NCBI RefSeq assembly: GCF_016342705.1 | Contig: NZ_JAEINV010000002.1 | Location: forward strand, 1-64,000 | DNA length: 64,000 nucleotides | Direction of reading: 5' to 3' | Source: Lutibacter sp. | Lineage (GTDB): Bacteria > Bacteroidota > Bacteroidia > Flavobacteriales > Flavobacteriaceae | In this document: in pieces, positions 1 through 8,688 of the stretch | Numbering within the stretch: the stretch's first letter is position 1 | Layout: every line of letters starts with the position of its first letter | Translations under genes and position numbers: made by a program | Notes under the pieces: model-generated | Told to the model about the DNA's origin: nothing | Database searches by the model: none | Seen by the model: only the letters and a program-made list of their open reading frames with translations

Positions 1-309
1 CCCGCCTGTAGCTGTTAATGTCGTACTTGGTGTCGTACAGTTAATCGTTACATCGGACCCTGCATCTGCCGTTGGTGCTGTTTTGTCTACAGTGACCGTT
101 ACCTCATCGGTATCAGTACATCCATTCGATCCTGTTACAGTTACTGTATACGTTGTTGTTGCTGTTGGTTCAGCTGTTGGATTGGCAACATTCGTTGCGC
201 TTAATCCTATTGCTGGACTCCAAGAATAACTTACCCCGCCTGTAGCTGTTAATGTCGTACTTGGTGTCGTACAGTTAATCGTTACATCGGACCCTGCATC
301 TGCCGTTGG
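1..309 (-). repeat. Tandem 234-bp (78-aa) repeat inside the adhesin
   Basis: One full unit (309 down to 76) and the first 25 codons of the next (75 down to 1) are visible. The unit starts PTADAGSDVTINC and ends TVTVDKTA. Bases 1-77 are identical to 235-311, so the two visible copies have not diverged at all in their shared part. More copies probably lie beyond the window edge. The repeat resembles Ig/PKD-like beta-sandwich modules of bacterial surface proteins. Confidence 0.9.
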
Positions 310-2940
310 TGGTAATGGTACAGCATTAATAACTATATTTTGTGAATTACCCGATGTGCAATTATTTAATTTTGCTGTAACTGTATAAGTTCCTGAAGGA
401 GCAATAACAACAGCTCCATTTTGCACAACATTTGTTGAAGGAGTGATTGTATAAGTATAATTTGCGTTATAATTAGTAATTGTAAAACTTCCTGTAGTAA
501 CAGAACAAGTTGGCTGGGTTGTTACTGTAGCCAAAGGAACATCTGGTGTTGCTGATATCCCTATCCTAAATTCATAATAACAAATTGAAGTTCCTGGAGG
601 TATTGCAAAATAAGTTGCAGTACTTAAAGGAAACGGGTTAGAGGAAGTATACTCTATCGATGAATTTGTAACTGGATACTCATTATAAAAACGAGTTCCA
701 ACAGGAAATTCACCTGAAACTTCTGAAATATTTATTGATGTTACAGAACCATTACAAACGTAAAAATCTCTGATTGGAGTTTGACCGCCACAATTAGCAT
801 TTACAAATGCAGCAGCATCAATATTAACAATTAATGGTGTTGGTATTTTCTCACCTTCACATACACCAGACACAACATGTCCTTGAAAAATTGCTTCATC
901 AAATTGTATACCTGAAGTAACTCCCTGACCTTCAATTGTTCCATTAAGAGGGACAATTGTTCCACAACTTGAATTTACCAATAAAGAACAATCTGTTGTT
1001 GCCTTTAATTTAAAAGTTAGAGTTCCTAAAATGTTATTAATATTAGTAGGGACTGGCAATGTCCCAATATCCCAAACTATAGATCCTGTTGCTCCTCCTA
1101 ACGGAGCTGGAACATAAATAGGGTTTGAAATAGGATTAAATCCAGATGCTTGTGTAAATGAAATACTACCAGGCACGAAATTTGAAGTAAAAGGAATTGG
1201 AATTGAAACTTTTGTATTTGAAATAGCTTCCGTTCCAACATTTTTTAATTCAAGCTTATATTCTATCTCACCACCAGGCAAAACAGTTAAATTAGCAGGG
1301 TTTGCAACTCCATTAATCGCGCTAACATTAATTATACCTTCAGGTTCAGGAATATATGCATCAACAGCAAATGCTACATTAAAAATAATGTAAGTATCTT
1401 GTGTTGTTCCATATCTAAATTTTGTAGTGTTTTGACTATTTTTAATTACAGATTTATCGGTATTTGGAATATTAAAAATACTTATATCTAAACCCGTATT
1501 ATTTAATAAATTAGGATTACGAGCATTTCCACCTGTACTTATTGACGAATTAAAATAATTATCTCCAACACCATCAGAATTATTTAATGTTAAATAACTA
1601 TTATCTATTTGCTTTTGAATTTGAAAATAATCTCCAGGAATTCCTCTATCACCTTCACCCGACATTACCCCAACCTTAAGCTTAACATCTCCAAATTGTT
1701 TCGTATTTATTCCAGTAATTGGAATTTCATAATTGGCTGTACAGCTACCACAAACATAGGCATACCCATCAAAGACAGTAATATCACGCCAATCCATTTT
1801 AGAATTTTCATAAACAACTACCATTCCCCAACCTCCATAATAACCAGTATTTCCTCCATCACCTTCTAACAAAGCAATATCTGCCACATAGTATTGACCA
1901 ATACCATTTTGCTTTACATAATCCGTAATATCAGCATAGCCAGCATACATGCTTCCATAATCTGTACTTGGAAAATTTATTTCTGATGAACCACTTACAC
2001 TATTTGCAGTAATTTGGGTATAACCTGAAGCAGTTGGCCCTTTAATTTTTACTTTTGTTTTATCAAAAGATTTAGTTACTGATGTTGTATTTGGGACTGT
2101 AACTTTATAAGCTACATCTACATAAGCGCTAGTAGGACTTCCTGTATCTGAATTTTTTCCGTCTCTTTTTAACCTGTTAACCTTTAACGTATAACTTGAA
2201 TCTGTAAAAATTATATATGGTGAAGCTAAATACGCATCATCACTAGTAATAGAACTTGTTGAGATAGGAGATTCTGCTCCTCCATTAACAGAAACATGTA
2301 AAGTTTGAGACCCACTATTGTGTCTATAAATAAAAGCTACCGTATTATTCCCAGATGTAACTACAATTGGCTGAAAAGTATAGGTTATGATTCTATTATT
2401 ATTATTTCCAGATCTTGATATAACAAGTTTATAATTTGTATTTGGAATACTTTGATTTTCATAAAAACGTTGATTTGTATCCGTAACTGTAGTAGTTGTA
2501 GTTCCTCCTATAGGAATATTTTTAGTAACATTAAATGTGTTTGAGGATCCTGCTCTACCTGTCCAATATAACCCTGCATAAATAATATTAGAACAACTCG
2601 GCACCGATCCATTTTCAGTAGATAATGCTAATGTAGATGATGATGAATTCCATGTGTTAGCATCAGAATCCACATCCACATACTTCATGTCTTCAGAATT
2701 ACTAGTATTATCACCATAGGTAACCAATGTTAAATTGGTATTTCCCAACATAGTAAAATCTCCTTTAACCGTATATTGCGTTTGATTAGGAGGTGTGGAT
2801 AAACTTGAAGTTCTAGGCGTAAAAGTTTTTATAACTTGCCCATAACTATTAAAACTCATTGCGAAAAATAGCAACAAGATGAATATTTTAGTTAATGAAT
2901 TTATAGATACGATAAATTTATTAGAGTAGTTTTTTTCCAT
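1..2940 (-). CDS. Giant secreted adhesin-like protein with tandem repeats (C-terminus beyond the window)
   Basis: Open minus-strand frame of 980 codons from the ATG at 2940 to the window edge with no stop, so the gene is partial. The product begins MEKNYSNKF, followed by a hydrophobic segment ending FNSYGQ, a likely Sec signal peptide. A long extracellular region rich in Ser, Thr, Gly and Asn follows. A stretch around residues 525-600 (PGGEIEYKLELKNVGTEAIS) resembles DUF11-type beta-sandwich domains, and near the right-hand edge lie 78-residue repeats beginning PTADAGSDVTINC. This architecture is known from very large flavobacterial cell-surface proteins that carry a type IX secretion C-terminal domain. 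That domain would lie outside the window, so T9SS export and an adhesion role are inference. It sits 31 nt downstream of a small secreted-protein gene on the same strand. Confidence 0.85.
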   Translation of the reverse strand, partial: MEKNYSNKFIVSINSLTKIFILLLFFAMSFNSYGQVIKTFTPRTSSLSTPPNQTQYTVKGDFTMLGNTNLTLVTYGDNTSNSEDMKYVDVDSDANTWNSSSSTLALSTENGSVPSCSNIIYAGLYWTGRAGSSNTFNVTKNIPIGGTTTTTVTDTNQRFYENQSIPNTNYKLVISRSGNNNNRIITYTFQPIVVTSGNNTVAFIYRHNSGSQTLHVSVNGGAESPISTSSITSDDAYLASPYIIFTDSSYTLKVNRLKRDGKNSDTGSPTSAYVDVAYKVTVPNTTSVTKSFDKTKVKIKGPTASGYTQITANSVSGSSEINFPSTDYGSMYAGYADITDYVKQNGIGQYYVADIALLEGDGGNTGYYGGWGMVVVYENSKMDWRDITVFDGYAYVCGSCTANYEIPITGINTKQFGDVKLKVGVMSGEGDRGIPGDYFQIQKQIDNSYLTLNNSDGVGDNYFNSSISTGGNARNPNLLNNTGLDISIFNIPNTDKSVIKNSQNTTKFRYGTTQDTYIIFNVAFAVDAYIPEPEGIINVSAINGVANPANLTVLPGGEIEYKLELKNVGTEAISNTKVSIPIPFTSNFVPGSISFTQASGFNPISNPIYVPAPLGGATGSIVWDIGTLPVPTNINNILGTLTFKLKATTDCSLLVNSSCGTIVPLNGTIEGQGVTSGIQFDEAIFQGHVVSGVCEGEKIPTPLIVNIDAAAFVNANCGGQTPIRDFYVCNGSVTSINISEVSGEFPVGTRFYNEYPVTNSSIEYTSSNPFPLSTATYFAIPPGTSICYYEFRIGISATPDVPLATVTTQPTCSVTTGSFTITNYNANYTYTITPSTNVVQNGAVVIAPSGTYTVTAKLNNCTSGNSQNIVINAVPLPPTADAGSDVTINCTTPSTTLTATGGVSYSWSPAIGLSATNVANPTAEPTATTTYTVTVTGSNGCTDTDEVTVTVDKTAPTADAGSDVTINCTTPSTTLTATGG

Positions 2941-2971
2941 TTCTTAGTCTTTTTAAATTAGTCAATTTAAA

Positions 2972-3544
2972 TTAAGAAGGATTTACCTTCGTAAAATAAA
3001 CAATTACTTCTGGTTCTAGATTCAATACAAATTGTTTAATTTGATCTACAGAACAATCGAAATAACACTTTATAAATACATACTTCAATTTTTGAAATTG
3101 ATTTACTTTTGATAAATCAAATTCATTTTTTAAATCACTTGAAGTTTTAAGATTAATTGTAATAAGCTCAACAGAGCTAAACAAAGAACTTTCTTCGTTT
3201 AATTTATGAAAAGGTTGAGTATTGTTAAATTTTACTTTTAAAGGATTACCAACTCCAGTTATATTTTTAACTGAATTATTATCAATATACACCGTTGGCT
3301 TTAAATTATTATTCAATTCCAAGAAATCTTGCAGACTAATATTTGTTGCCTCCTTTGAATTTGCATTTGATTTTAATGCCGCACTTTTTGATTGAACCTT
3401 AGATTGTACTTCATTCATTTGAAAATCATTTTCAAATAATTCGAACACTTTAGCCTCTTGTGCATTAACAACATTCAACCACATAAAAGCAAATAAACTA
3501 ACGTTAATTAAATTAAAATATCTCAAAGTAATTTTATTTTTCAT
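2972..3544 (-). CDS. Small secreted protein of unknown function upstream of the adhesin
   Basis: 190 aa. The N-terminus (MKNKITLRYF, then a hydrophobic stretch ending NVVNAQE) is a typical signal peptide with cleavage after NAQ. No named family is recognised. The C-terminal third (around residues 125-185) alternates short strands and helices with Leu/Ile spacing (for example LSKVNQFQKLKYVFIKCYF), which recalls a degenerate leucine-rich repeat, but this is weak. The gene ends 31 nt before the start of the giant adhesin on the same strand, so cotranscription is likely, and the protein may help export, fold or anchor its neighbour. That role is inferred from position only. Confidence 0.75.
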   Translation of the reverse strand: MKNKITLRYFNLINVSLFAFMWLNVVNAQEAKVFELFENDFQMNEVQSKVQSKSAALKSNANSKEATNISLQDFLELNNNLKPTVYIDNNSVKNITGVGNPLKVKFNNTQPFHKLNEESSLFSSVELITINLKTSSDLKNEFDLSKVNQFQKLKYVFIKCYFDCSVDQIKQFVLNLEPEVIVYFTKVNPS

Positions 3545-3871
3545 ATTTTTTTATTTTTTAAATCTTATTCAGGCGAATAAAAATTTCAGTAAACATTTCC
3601 AACTCAAAAGTTTGGATCCATTAAAACATCCAATAATTGTTATTAAACAACTTTGAAAATTTCGTTGTAAATAAATTCAATAAAAAATTGATTAATTTAC
3701 ATAAAGGGTCAAAATAAAAATGAAATTTGTGGGGATACATATTTCTAAAGCAAATATACATTAAAAAGCAGATAACTCACTATATATCAGTTGTTTTTTC
3801 ATGAGAATTTAACAAACGGAATGTTTTTTTGAACAAACGGTAATTTAAATAAATTAAAAGAATATAATTTT

Positions 3872-3885
3872 ATGATAATTATCAT
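3872..3885. promoter_or_regulatory. Perfect palindrome resembling a Fur-type box
   Basis: The sequence ATGATAATTATCAT is a perfect 14-bp inverted repeat. Its GATAAT/ATTATC halves resemble the GATAAT repeats of Fur boxes. It lies about 45 bp upstream of the lpdA -33 element and could serve either divergent gene. Function is inferred from resemblance only. Confidence 0.35.
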
Positions 3886-3929
3886 TATTAAATTGAAAAA
3901 TAAATCTCATAAAGTATTTTTCAAAATTA

Positions 3930-3957
3930 TTGAAATCAAATAAAAAGGCTATTTTTG
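3930..3957 (+). promoter_or_regulatory. Bacteroidetes-type promoter for lpdA
   Basis: TTG at 3930-3932 is followed after 17 nt by TATTTTTG at 3950-3957, an exact match to the TAnnTTTG -7 box of Bacteroidetes sigma-A promoters. Transcription would begin around 3961-3963, giving a short leader to either lpdA start codon. Confidence 0.65.
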
Positions 3958-3973
3958 TAATTCAATTATTAAG

Positions 3974-5383
3974 ATGATTACAATGAACAAATACGATGTA
4001 GCTATTATTGGCTCTGGACCAGGAGGATATGTTGCCGCCATTAGATGTGCACAATTAGGATTGAAAACTGCCATCATTGAAAAATATAATACGCTTGGCG
4101 GAACTTGTTTAAATGTTGGATGTATTCCTTCAAAAGCACTATTAGATTCTTCACATCATTATTACGATGCCACAAAACATTTTGAAACGCACGGAATTAC
4201 AGTTTCTGGCTTAAGTGTAAATTTTCAACAAATGATTGCTCGAAAAAACGAAGTAGTTGCTCAAACTTCTGGAGGAATTAATTATTTAATGGATAAAAAT
4301 AAGATTGATATGTTTCAAGGTGTTGGAAGTTTTTCCGATACAACACATATATTAATTTCAAAAGCAGATGGAACTTCTGAAACCATTGAAGCATCTAAAA
4401 TAATTATAGCAACCGGCTCAAAACCAGCTTCTTTACCGTTTATTACGATTGATAAAAAAAGAGTGATTACTTCAACTGAGGCTTTAAGCTTAACTGAAAT
4501 ACCTAAACACTTAATTGTAATTGGTGGTGGTGTAATTGGACTGGAATTAGGCTCCGTTTATAGCAGATTAGGATCTGATGTTTCGGTCATTGAATATATG
4601 CCAAACATTACTCCTGGAATGGATGCAATGTTATCAAAAGAATTGCAAAAATCATTAAAAAAACAAGGATTAAAAATATATACAAGCCATAAAGTAACTT
4701 CTGTTGAAAATAAGGGAAAAGAAATTATTGTAATTGCTGACGATAAAAAAGGAAATCCGGTTGAATTTAAAGGAGATTACACCTTAATTTCAGTTGGAAG
4801 AAAACCGTTTACTGAAGGATTAGGCCTAGAAAAAGTTGGTATTAAAGTTTCAGAAAGAGGTCAAATTGAAACCAATGAACATTTACAAACTAATGTTTCT
4901 AATATTTATGCCATTGGCGATGTTGTAAAAGGCGCTATGTTAGCACATAAAGCTGAAGAAGAAGGAATGCTTGTTGCCGAATTAATTGCAGGGCAAAAAC
5001 CACATATAGATTATAATTTAATTCCTGGTGTTGTATATACTTGGCCAGAAGTTGCTGCAGTTGGTAAAACTGAAGAACAATTAAAAGAAGTTGGTGTAAA
5101 TTATAAATCTGGAACTTTTGCAATGAGAGCTTTAGGTAGAGCCAGAGCAAGTATGGACTTAGACGGACAAATAAAGGTATTAGCAGATGCTGAAACAGAT
5201 GAAATTTTAGGAGTACATATGATTGGTGCAAGAGCCGCAGATATGATTGCTGAAGCTGTAATTGCAATGGAATTTAGAGCATCATCTGAAGATGTTGCAC
5301 GTTCTTCTCACGCGCATCCAACTTTTACAGAAGCATTTAAAGAAGCTTGTTTGGCTGTAAATGATAGAGCTATACATAGTTGA
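3974..5383 (+). CDS. lpdA: Dihydrolipoyl dehydrogenase (E3)
   Basis: 469 aa, the usual family length. FAD-dependent enzyme that reoxidises dihydrolipoamide in 2-oxoacid dehydrogenase complexes and the glycine cleavage system, in the cytoplasm. The N-terminal dinucleotide fold GSGPGG (residues 13-18) is followed by the redox disulfide GGTCLNVGCIPSK (C45 and C50). A second NAD-binding fold IGGGVIG lies near residue 183, and the C-terminal HAHPTFTEAF supplies the catalytic His-Glu pair. No lipoyl domain is fused. Two starts are possible: ATG 3974 (MITMNKYD) and ATG 3983 (MNKYD). The second matches the compact start of many homologues, and both sit close behind the promoter at 3930-3957. The gene stands alone, followed by a hairpin at 5424-5452. 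Confidence 0.96.
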   Translation: MITMNKYDVAIIGSGPGGYVAAIRCAQLGLKTAIIEKYNTLGGTCLNVGCIPSKALLDSSHHYYDATKHFETHGITVSGLSVNFQQMIARKNEVVAQTSGGINYLMDKNKIDMFQGVGSFSDTTHILISKADGTSETIEASKIIIATGSKPASLPFITIDKKRVITSTEALSLTEIPKHLIVIGGGVIGLELGSVYSRLGSDVSVIEYMPNITPGMDAMLSKELQKSLKKQGLKIYTSHKVTSVENKGKEIIVIADDKKGNPVEFKGDYTLISVGRKPFTEGLGLEKVGIKVSERGQIETNEHLQTNVSNIYAIGDVVKGAMLAHKAEEEGMLVAELIAGQKPHIDYNLIPGVVYTWPEVAAVGKTEEQLKEVGVNYKSGTFAMRALGRARASMDLDGQIKVLADAETDEILGVHMIGARAADMIAEAVIAMEFRASSEDVARSSHAHPTFTEAFKEACLAVNDRAIHS

Positions 5384-5423
5384 TTTTAGTTTAAAGTTGA
5401 AAAGTTAAATGGTTTAAAAGTTT

Positions 5424-5452
5424 CGTCATTCTGAAACAAGTTCAGAATGACG
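5424..5452. repeat. Perfect 12-bp hairpin, REP-like element or terminator
   Basis: CGTCATTCTGAA (5424-5435) and TTCAGAATGACG (5441-5452) are perfect inverted repeats around a 5-nt loop. There is no T-run after it, which argues against a classic intrinsic terminator. I recall the core TCATTCTGAA as a dispersed intergenic palindrome in flavobacterial genomes. It lies between lpdA and pabB. Confidence 0.7.
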
Positions 5453-5478
5453 GATATAAATAATACTTTGTAAAAGTC

Positions 5479-5486
5479 TATTTTTG
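5479..5486 (+). promoter_or_regulatory. -7 promoter box of pabB
   Basis: TATTTTTG at 5479-5486 matches TAnnTTTG exactly. It ends only 5 nt before the pabB ATG at 5492, so the transcript would have almost no leader. I did not find a well-spaced -33 TTG. Confidence 0.45.
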
Positions 5487-5491
5487 CAACA

Positions 5492-6796
5492 ATGCAAAGA
5501 ACCAGTCAAATAATAACAATACAAAATATTGCTGAATTTAAATCGCAACTTTTGCTTTGGGCGCAGCAATTTAACGTTGCCGTTTGGTTAGATAGTAATA
5601 ATTATCAACAAAAACATTCCAATTTTGATGCCGTTTTAGCTGTTGATTCGTTTTCACAGATTAAAAGCACTTATAAAAATGCATTCCAACAATTAAAAAA
5701 TTACCAAACCAACACTAAAGATTTCATTTTTGGCTATTTAAGTTACGATTTAAAAAATGACGTTGAAAATCTATCATCAACCAATTTTGATGGGTTGGAT
5801 TTTCCAGATTTGTTCTTTTTTCAACCTAAAAAATTGTTTTTTATTAAAGGAAATACTGTTGAAGTAAAATACATTTCAAATTTCGATGATGAAATTCATT
5901 CAGATTTTGAAAAAATTAACAACCAAACATCCAACATCCAACAACCAACAATCAACAATCAAATAAAAATTAAACTTCGCATCCATAAAGATGAATATTT
6001 TAATAAATTAAATACTATTTTAAATCATATTCACCGAGGAGATATTTACGAAGCCAACTTTTGTCAAGAATTTTATAGTGAGAATTCAACTATAAATCCG
6101 TTGGAAATTTATCAGAATTTAAACGAAATTTCAAAACCTCCTTTTGCTACATTTTTAAAATTAAATAATCAATTTTTATTATCTGCTTCACCTGAACGCT
6201 ATCTTAAAAAAGATGGAGAAACAGTGATTTCTCAACCCATAAAAGGCACTGAAAAAAGAGCTTCCACTAAAATTGAGGACGAAAAACTAATCAATCAATT
6301 GGAACAAAATCCAAAAGAACGTGCAGAAAATATAATGATTGTGGATTTGGTAAGAAACGATTTATCCCGCGCTGCCATAAAAGGATCTGTAAAGGTTGAA
6401 GAATTATGCAAAGTATATACTTTTGAACAAGTGCATCAATTAATTTCAACAGTAACTTGCAAAGTAAAAAACACCGTTCATCCAGTAGATATTATTAAAG
6501 ATACTTTTCCGATGGGAAGTATGACAGGAGCTCCAAAAATTTCAGCAATGAAAATTATTGAAGCAGTAGAAGAAACAAAACGTGGTATTTACTCTGGCGC
6601 TGTAGGTTATTTTACTCCGAATGGCGATTTTGATTTTAATGTAATTATAAGAAGTATATTGTACAATGCTTCAAAAAAATATGTTTCTTATTCCGTTGGC
6701 GGTGCAATTACTTCAAAATCGGTGCCTGAAAAAGAATATGAAGAATGTTTGCTAAAAGCAAAAGCTATGAAACAAGTGTTATTAAACGCTAAATAA
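5492..6796 (+). CDS. pabB: Aminodeoxychorismate synthase component I
   Basis: 434 aa, chorismate-binding enzyme family. Converts chorismate to 4-amino-4-deoxychorismate, the first step of the p-aminobenzoate branch of folate synthesis, in the cytoplasm with a glutaminase partner. The chorismate-binding domain spans about residues 165-430. It contains GDIYEANFC and, near residue 250, PIKGT. The lysine in PIKGT marks PabB, because TrpE has PIAGT there. GSMTGAPK and the C-terminal YSVGGAITSKSVPEKEYEE motif complete the active site. Only one usable ATG lies at the N-terminus. The glutamine amidotransferase subunit (PabA/TrpG) is not in this window. Followed after 62 nt by tilS on the same strand. 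Confidence 0.92.
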   Translation: MQRTSQIITIQNIAEFKSQLLLWAQQFNVAVWLDSNNYQQKHSNFDAVLAVDSFSQIKSTYKNAFQQLKNYQTNTKDFIFGYLSYDLKNDVENLSSTNFDGLDFPDLFFFQPKKLFFIKGNTVEVKYISNFDDEIHSDFEKINNQTSNIQQPTINNQIKIKLRIHKDEYFNKLNTILNHIHRGDIYEANFCQEFYSENSTINPLEIYQNLNEISKPPFATFLKLNNQFLLSASPERYLKKDGETVISQPIKGTEKRASTKIEDEKLINQLEQNPKERAENIMIVDLVRNDLSRAAIKGSVKVEELCKVYTFEQVHQLISTVTCKVKNTVHPVDIIKDTFPMGSMTGAPKISAMKIIEAVEETKRGIYSGAVGYFTPNGDFDFNVIIRSILYNASKKYVSYSVGGAITSKSVPEKEYEECLLKAKAMKQVLLNAK

Positions 6797-6858
6797 GTAT
6801 ATTTACACTATAAAATATGAACTTAAAACAGCATCAAACAAAATATTTCTAACAAGCT

Positions 6859-8205
6859 ATGAAATCTGAATTAAGAAACCATATTGACACCAACCTACCA
6901 TTTTTAAAAGATAAAAAACTTTTAATAGCAATTTCTGGAGGAATTGATAGTGTAGTTTTAACACATTTATTACGTAAATTACACTATTCTATATCATTAG
7001 CGCATTGCAATTTTTCGCTACGCGGAAAAGAAAGCAATAAAGATGAAGAGTTTGTAAAAGAATTAGGTGAAAAATATAATTTACCAACGTATACCATTAA
7101 ATTTAATACAGAAGAATTCGCCAAAGAAAAAGGATTATCAACCCAAATGGCAGCGCGCGAATTAAGATATACTTGGTTTGAGAAAATTTTAGCAGAAAAC
7201 AATTTAGATTATATAATTACCGCACATCATAAAGACGATGTAATTGAAACATTTTTAATTAATTTAACGCGTGGAACTGGGTTAGATGGCTTAACTGGAA
7301 TTCCGGAAGTTAATGGGAGAATTGTTAGACCAATGCTTCCTTTTATTAGACAAGAGGTTTTGGTGTATGCTACTAAAAAGAAATTAATTTGGCGAGAAGA
7401 TGGTTCTAACTCCTCTATTAAATATTTTAGAAATAAAATTCGTCATAAAATAGTTCCAGTTTTAAAAGAATTAAATCCAAATTTACTAGAAACCTTTTAT
7501 AACACGTTAGAAAATTTAAAAGGAAGTCAGCAAATTATTAAGGATTGTATTAAAAATATTGAAAAAAAAGTAATTTCAAAAAAAAACAATGAAATACATT
7601 TTAATATAGAAATTTTAAAAAACCTAGGCAATCCTAAAATATATTTATTTGAACTTTTACACAATTACGGATTTACAGAATGGAATGATATTGCAGATTT
7701 ATTAGATGCACAAACCGGTAAAAAAGTACTGAGTAAAACACATCAACTATTAAAAAACAGAGATGTTTTAGTTTTAACTACAATCAATAATTTAAGTGCA
7801 ATCACACCCGAAGAAATTCACGTAACCACTAAAGAAATAAATACGCCAATCCATCTTACTTTTGAAACAGTTTCTATTCCTATTTCATCAACTAATATGG
7901 ATCATAAAGCATTTGAAACCATTATTTTTGAAAAAGAAAATGAAATATCTTTAGATTTAGATAAAATTCAATTTCCGTTAACTATCAGAAAATGGGAACA
8001 AGGAGATTATTTTTACCCAATTGGTTTAAATGGCAAAAAGAAACTGAGTAAATATTTTAAAGACGAAAAATATTCTTTGAATGATAAGGAAAATACTTGG
8101 TTACTATGTTCTAACAATGATATTGTTTGGTTAATTGGAAAGCGATTAGATGACCGTTTTAAAATCACTAAAAAAACGGCTAATGTTCTTAAAATTAAGA
8201 ATTAA
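6859..8205 (+). CDS. tilS: tRNA(Ile)-lysidine synthetase
   Basis: 448 aa. ATP-dependent enzyme that joins lysine to C34 of the CAU-anticodon tRNA-Ile, changing it from Met to Ile decoding; an essential cytoplasmic function. The PP-loop SGGIDS (residues 26-31) lies in the N-terminal N-type ATP pyrophosphatase domain. Family motifs AHCNFSLRG, TAHHKDD (around residue 121) and NKIRHKIVP follow. The C-terminal domain (about 370-448, IRKWEQGDYFYPIGLNGKKKLSKYF) is the TilS tRNA-binding region, so the protein is full length. The stop codon is directly followed by the next small gene, suggesting cotranscription. Confidence 0.95.
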   Translation: MKSELRNHIDTNLPFLKDKKLLIAISGGIDSVVLTHLLRKLHYSISLAHCNFSLRGKESNKDEEFVKELGEKYNLPTYTIKFNTEEFAKEKGLSTQMAARELRYTWFEKILAENNLDYIITAHHKDDVIETFLINLTRGTGLDGLTGIPEVNGRIVRPMLPFIRQEVLVYATKKKLIWREDGSNSSIKYFRNKIRHKIVPVLKELNPNLLETFYNTLENLKGSQQIIKDCIKNIEKKVISKKNNEIHFNIEILKNLGNPKIYLFELLHNYGFTEWNDIADLLDAQTGKKVLSKTHQLLKNRDVLVLTTINNLSAITPEEIHVTTKEINTPIHLTFETVSIPISSTNMDHKAFETIIFEKENEISLDLDKIQFPLTIRKWEQGDYFYPIGLNGKKKLSKYFKDEKYSLNDKENTWLLCSNNDIVWLIGKRLDDRFKITKKTANVLKIKN

Positions 8206-8232
8206 TTGTACTTTTATAAAAAAATAAAATTG

Positions 8233-8589
8233 ATGAATCTGGCTAAAAACAACTTACTTTTAATACTTGTTTTTTTTACTTCTGTTATTTTTTCACAAGA
8301 AATAAAAAAAACGATTCCTGTAAGTATTTACACCAATAATGCTGAATTTACTGATTTAATTAGCACTTTTAACATTCATAAAAAGCTTAATTTAACCTCG
8401 TATAAATTTATGTTTTTAGCTGTTAAAAATTTGGAAGAAGGCAACTTTAACATATCTTTTTATAACATTAATTCCCCTTCAATGTATATTTACGAAACGT
8501 ATACTAAAGTGTATCAAACTGCACAATTACAAAGGAGCTTTTTTAAAGTATCCGATTTATATAACATTCGCTCAAAAAACCAATTTTAA
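8233..8589 (+). CDS. Small secreted protein of unknown function
   Basis: 118 aa from the ATG at 8233 (MNLAKNNLLL). An in-frame TTG at 8206, directly after the tilS stop, would add nine residues before the signal peptide and is less likely. A hydrophobic stretch ending VIFSQE gives a clear Sec signal peptide with cleavage after FSQ. The mature part of about 95 residues has no motif I recognise. Position suggests translation from the tilS transcript. Confidence 0.6.
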   Translation: MNLAKNNLLLILVFFTSVIFSQEIKKTIPVSIYTNNAEFTDLISTFNIHKKLNLTSYKFMFLAVKNLEEGNFNISFYNINSPSMYIYETYTKVYQTAQLQRSFFKVSDLYNIRSKNQF

Positions 8590-8688
8590 ACGTATCAAAA
8601 AAAAAAACGATTTCGTTAAATTTAAATAATTAAAATACAAATTCAATGAACCTTTTGTATTTTTCACCCAAAATTAATACTATATTTT

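Larger units (their letters stand above)
3545..3973. promoter_or_regulatory. 429-bp divergent intergenic region (adhesin operon / lpdA)
   Basis: No gene is seen here. It carries the lpdA promoter (3930-3957) on the plus strand and a perfect 14-bp palindrome (3872-3885). On the minus strand, CAAATATA at 3751-3758 reads as TATATTTG, which fits the Bacteroidetes -7 box TAnnTTTG and could serve the 190-aa gene and adhesin. It would leave a leader of about 200 nt, and I see no matching -33 TTG, so that call is weak. The rest is AT-rich without obvious structure. Confidence 0.5.

Noticed and set aside
1..309. CRISPR array from short repeated units
   Set aside because: The period is 234 bp, in frame with a coding sequence, and there are no short unique spacers; it is a protein repeat.
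4935..5267. Minus-strand open frame of 110 codons inside lpdA
   Set aside because: Its Leu/Gln-rich translation is the antisense of the well-supported lpdA reading frame and has no start context or family features.
8206..8232. TTG start for the small secreted protein after tilS
   Set aside because: It adds nine residues before a complete signal peptide; the ATG at 8233 is the better start.
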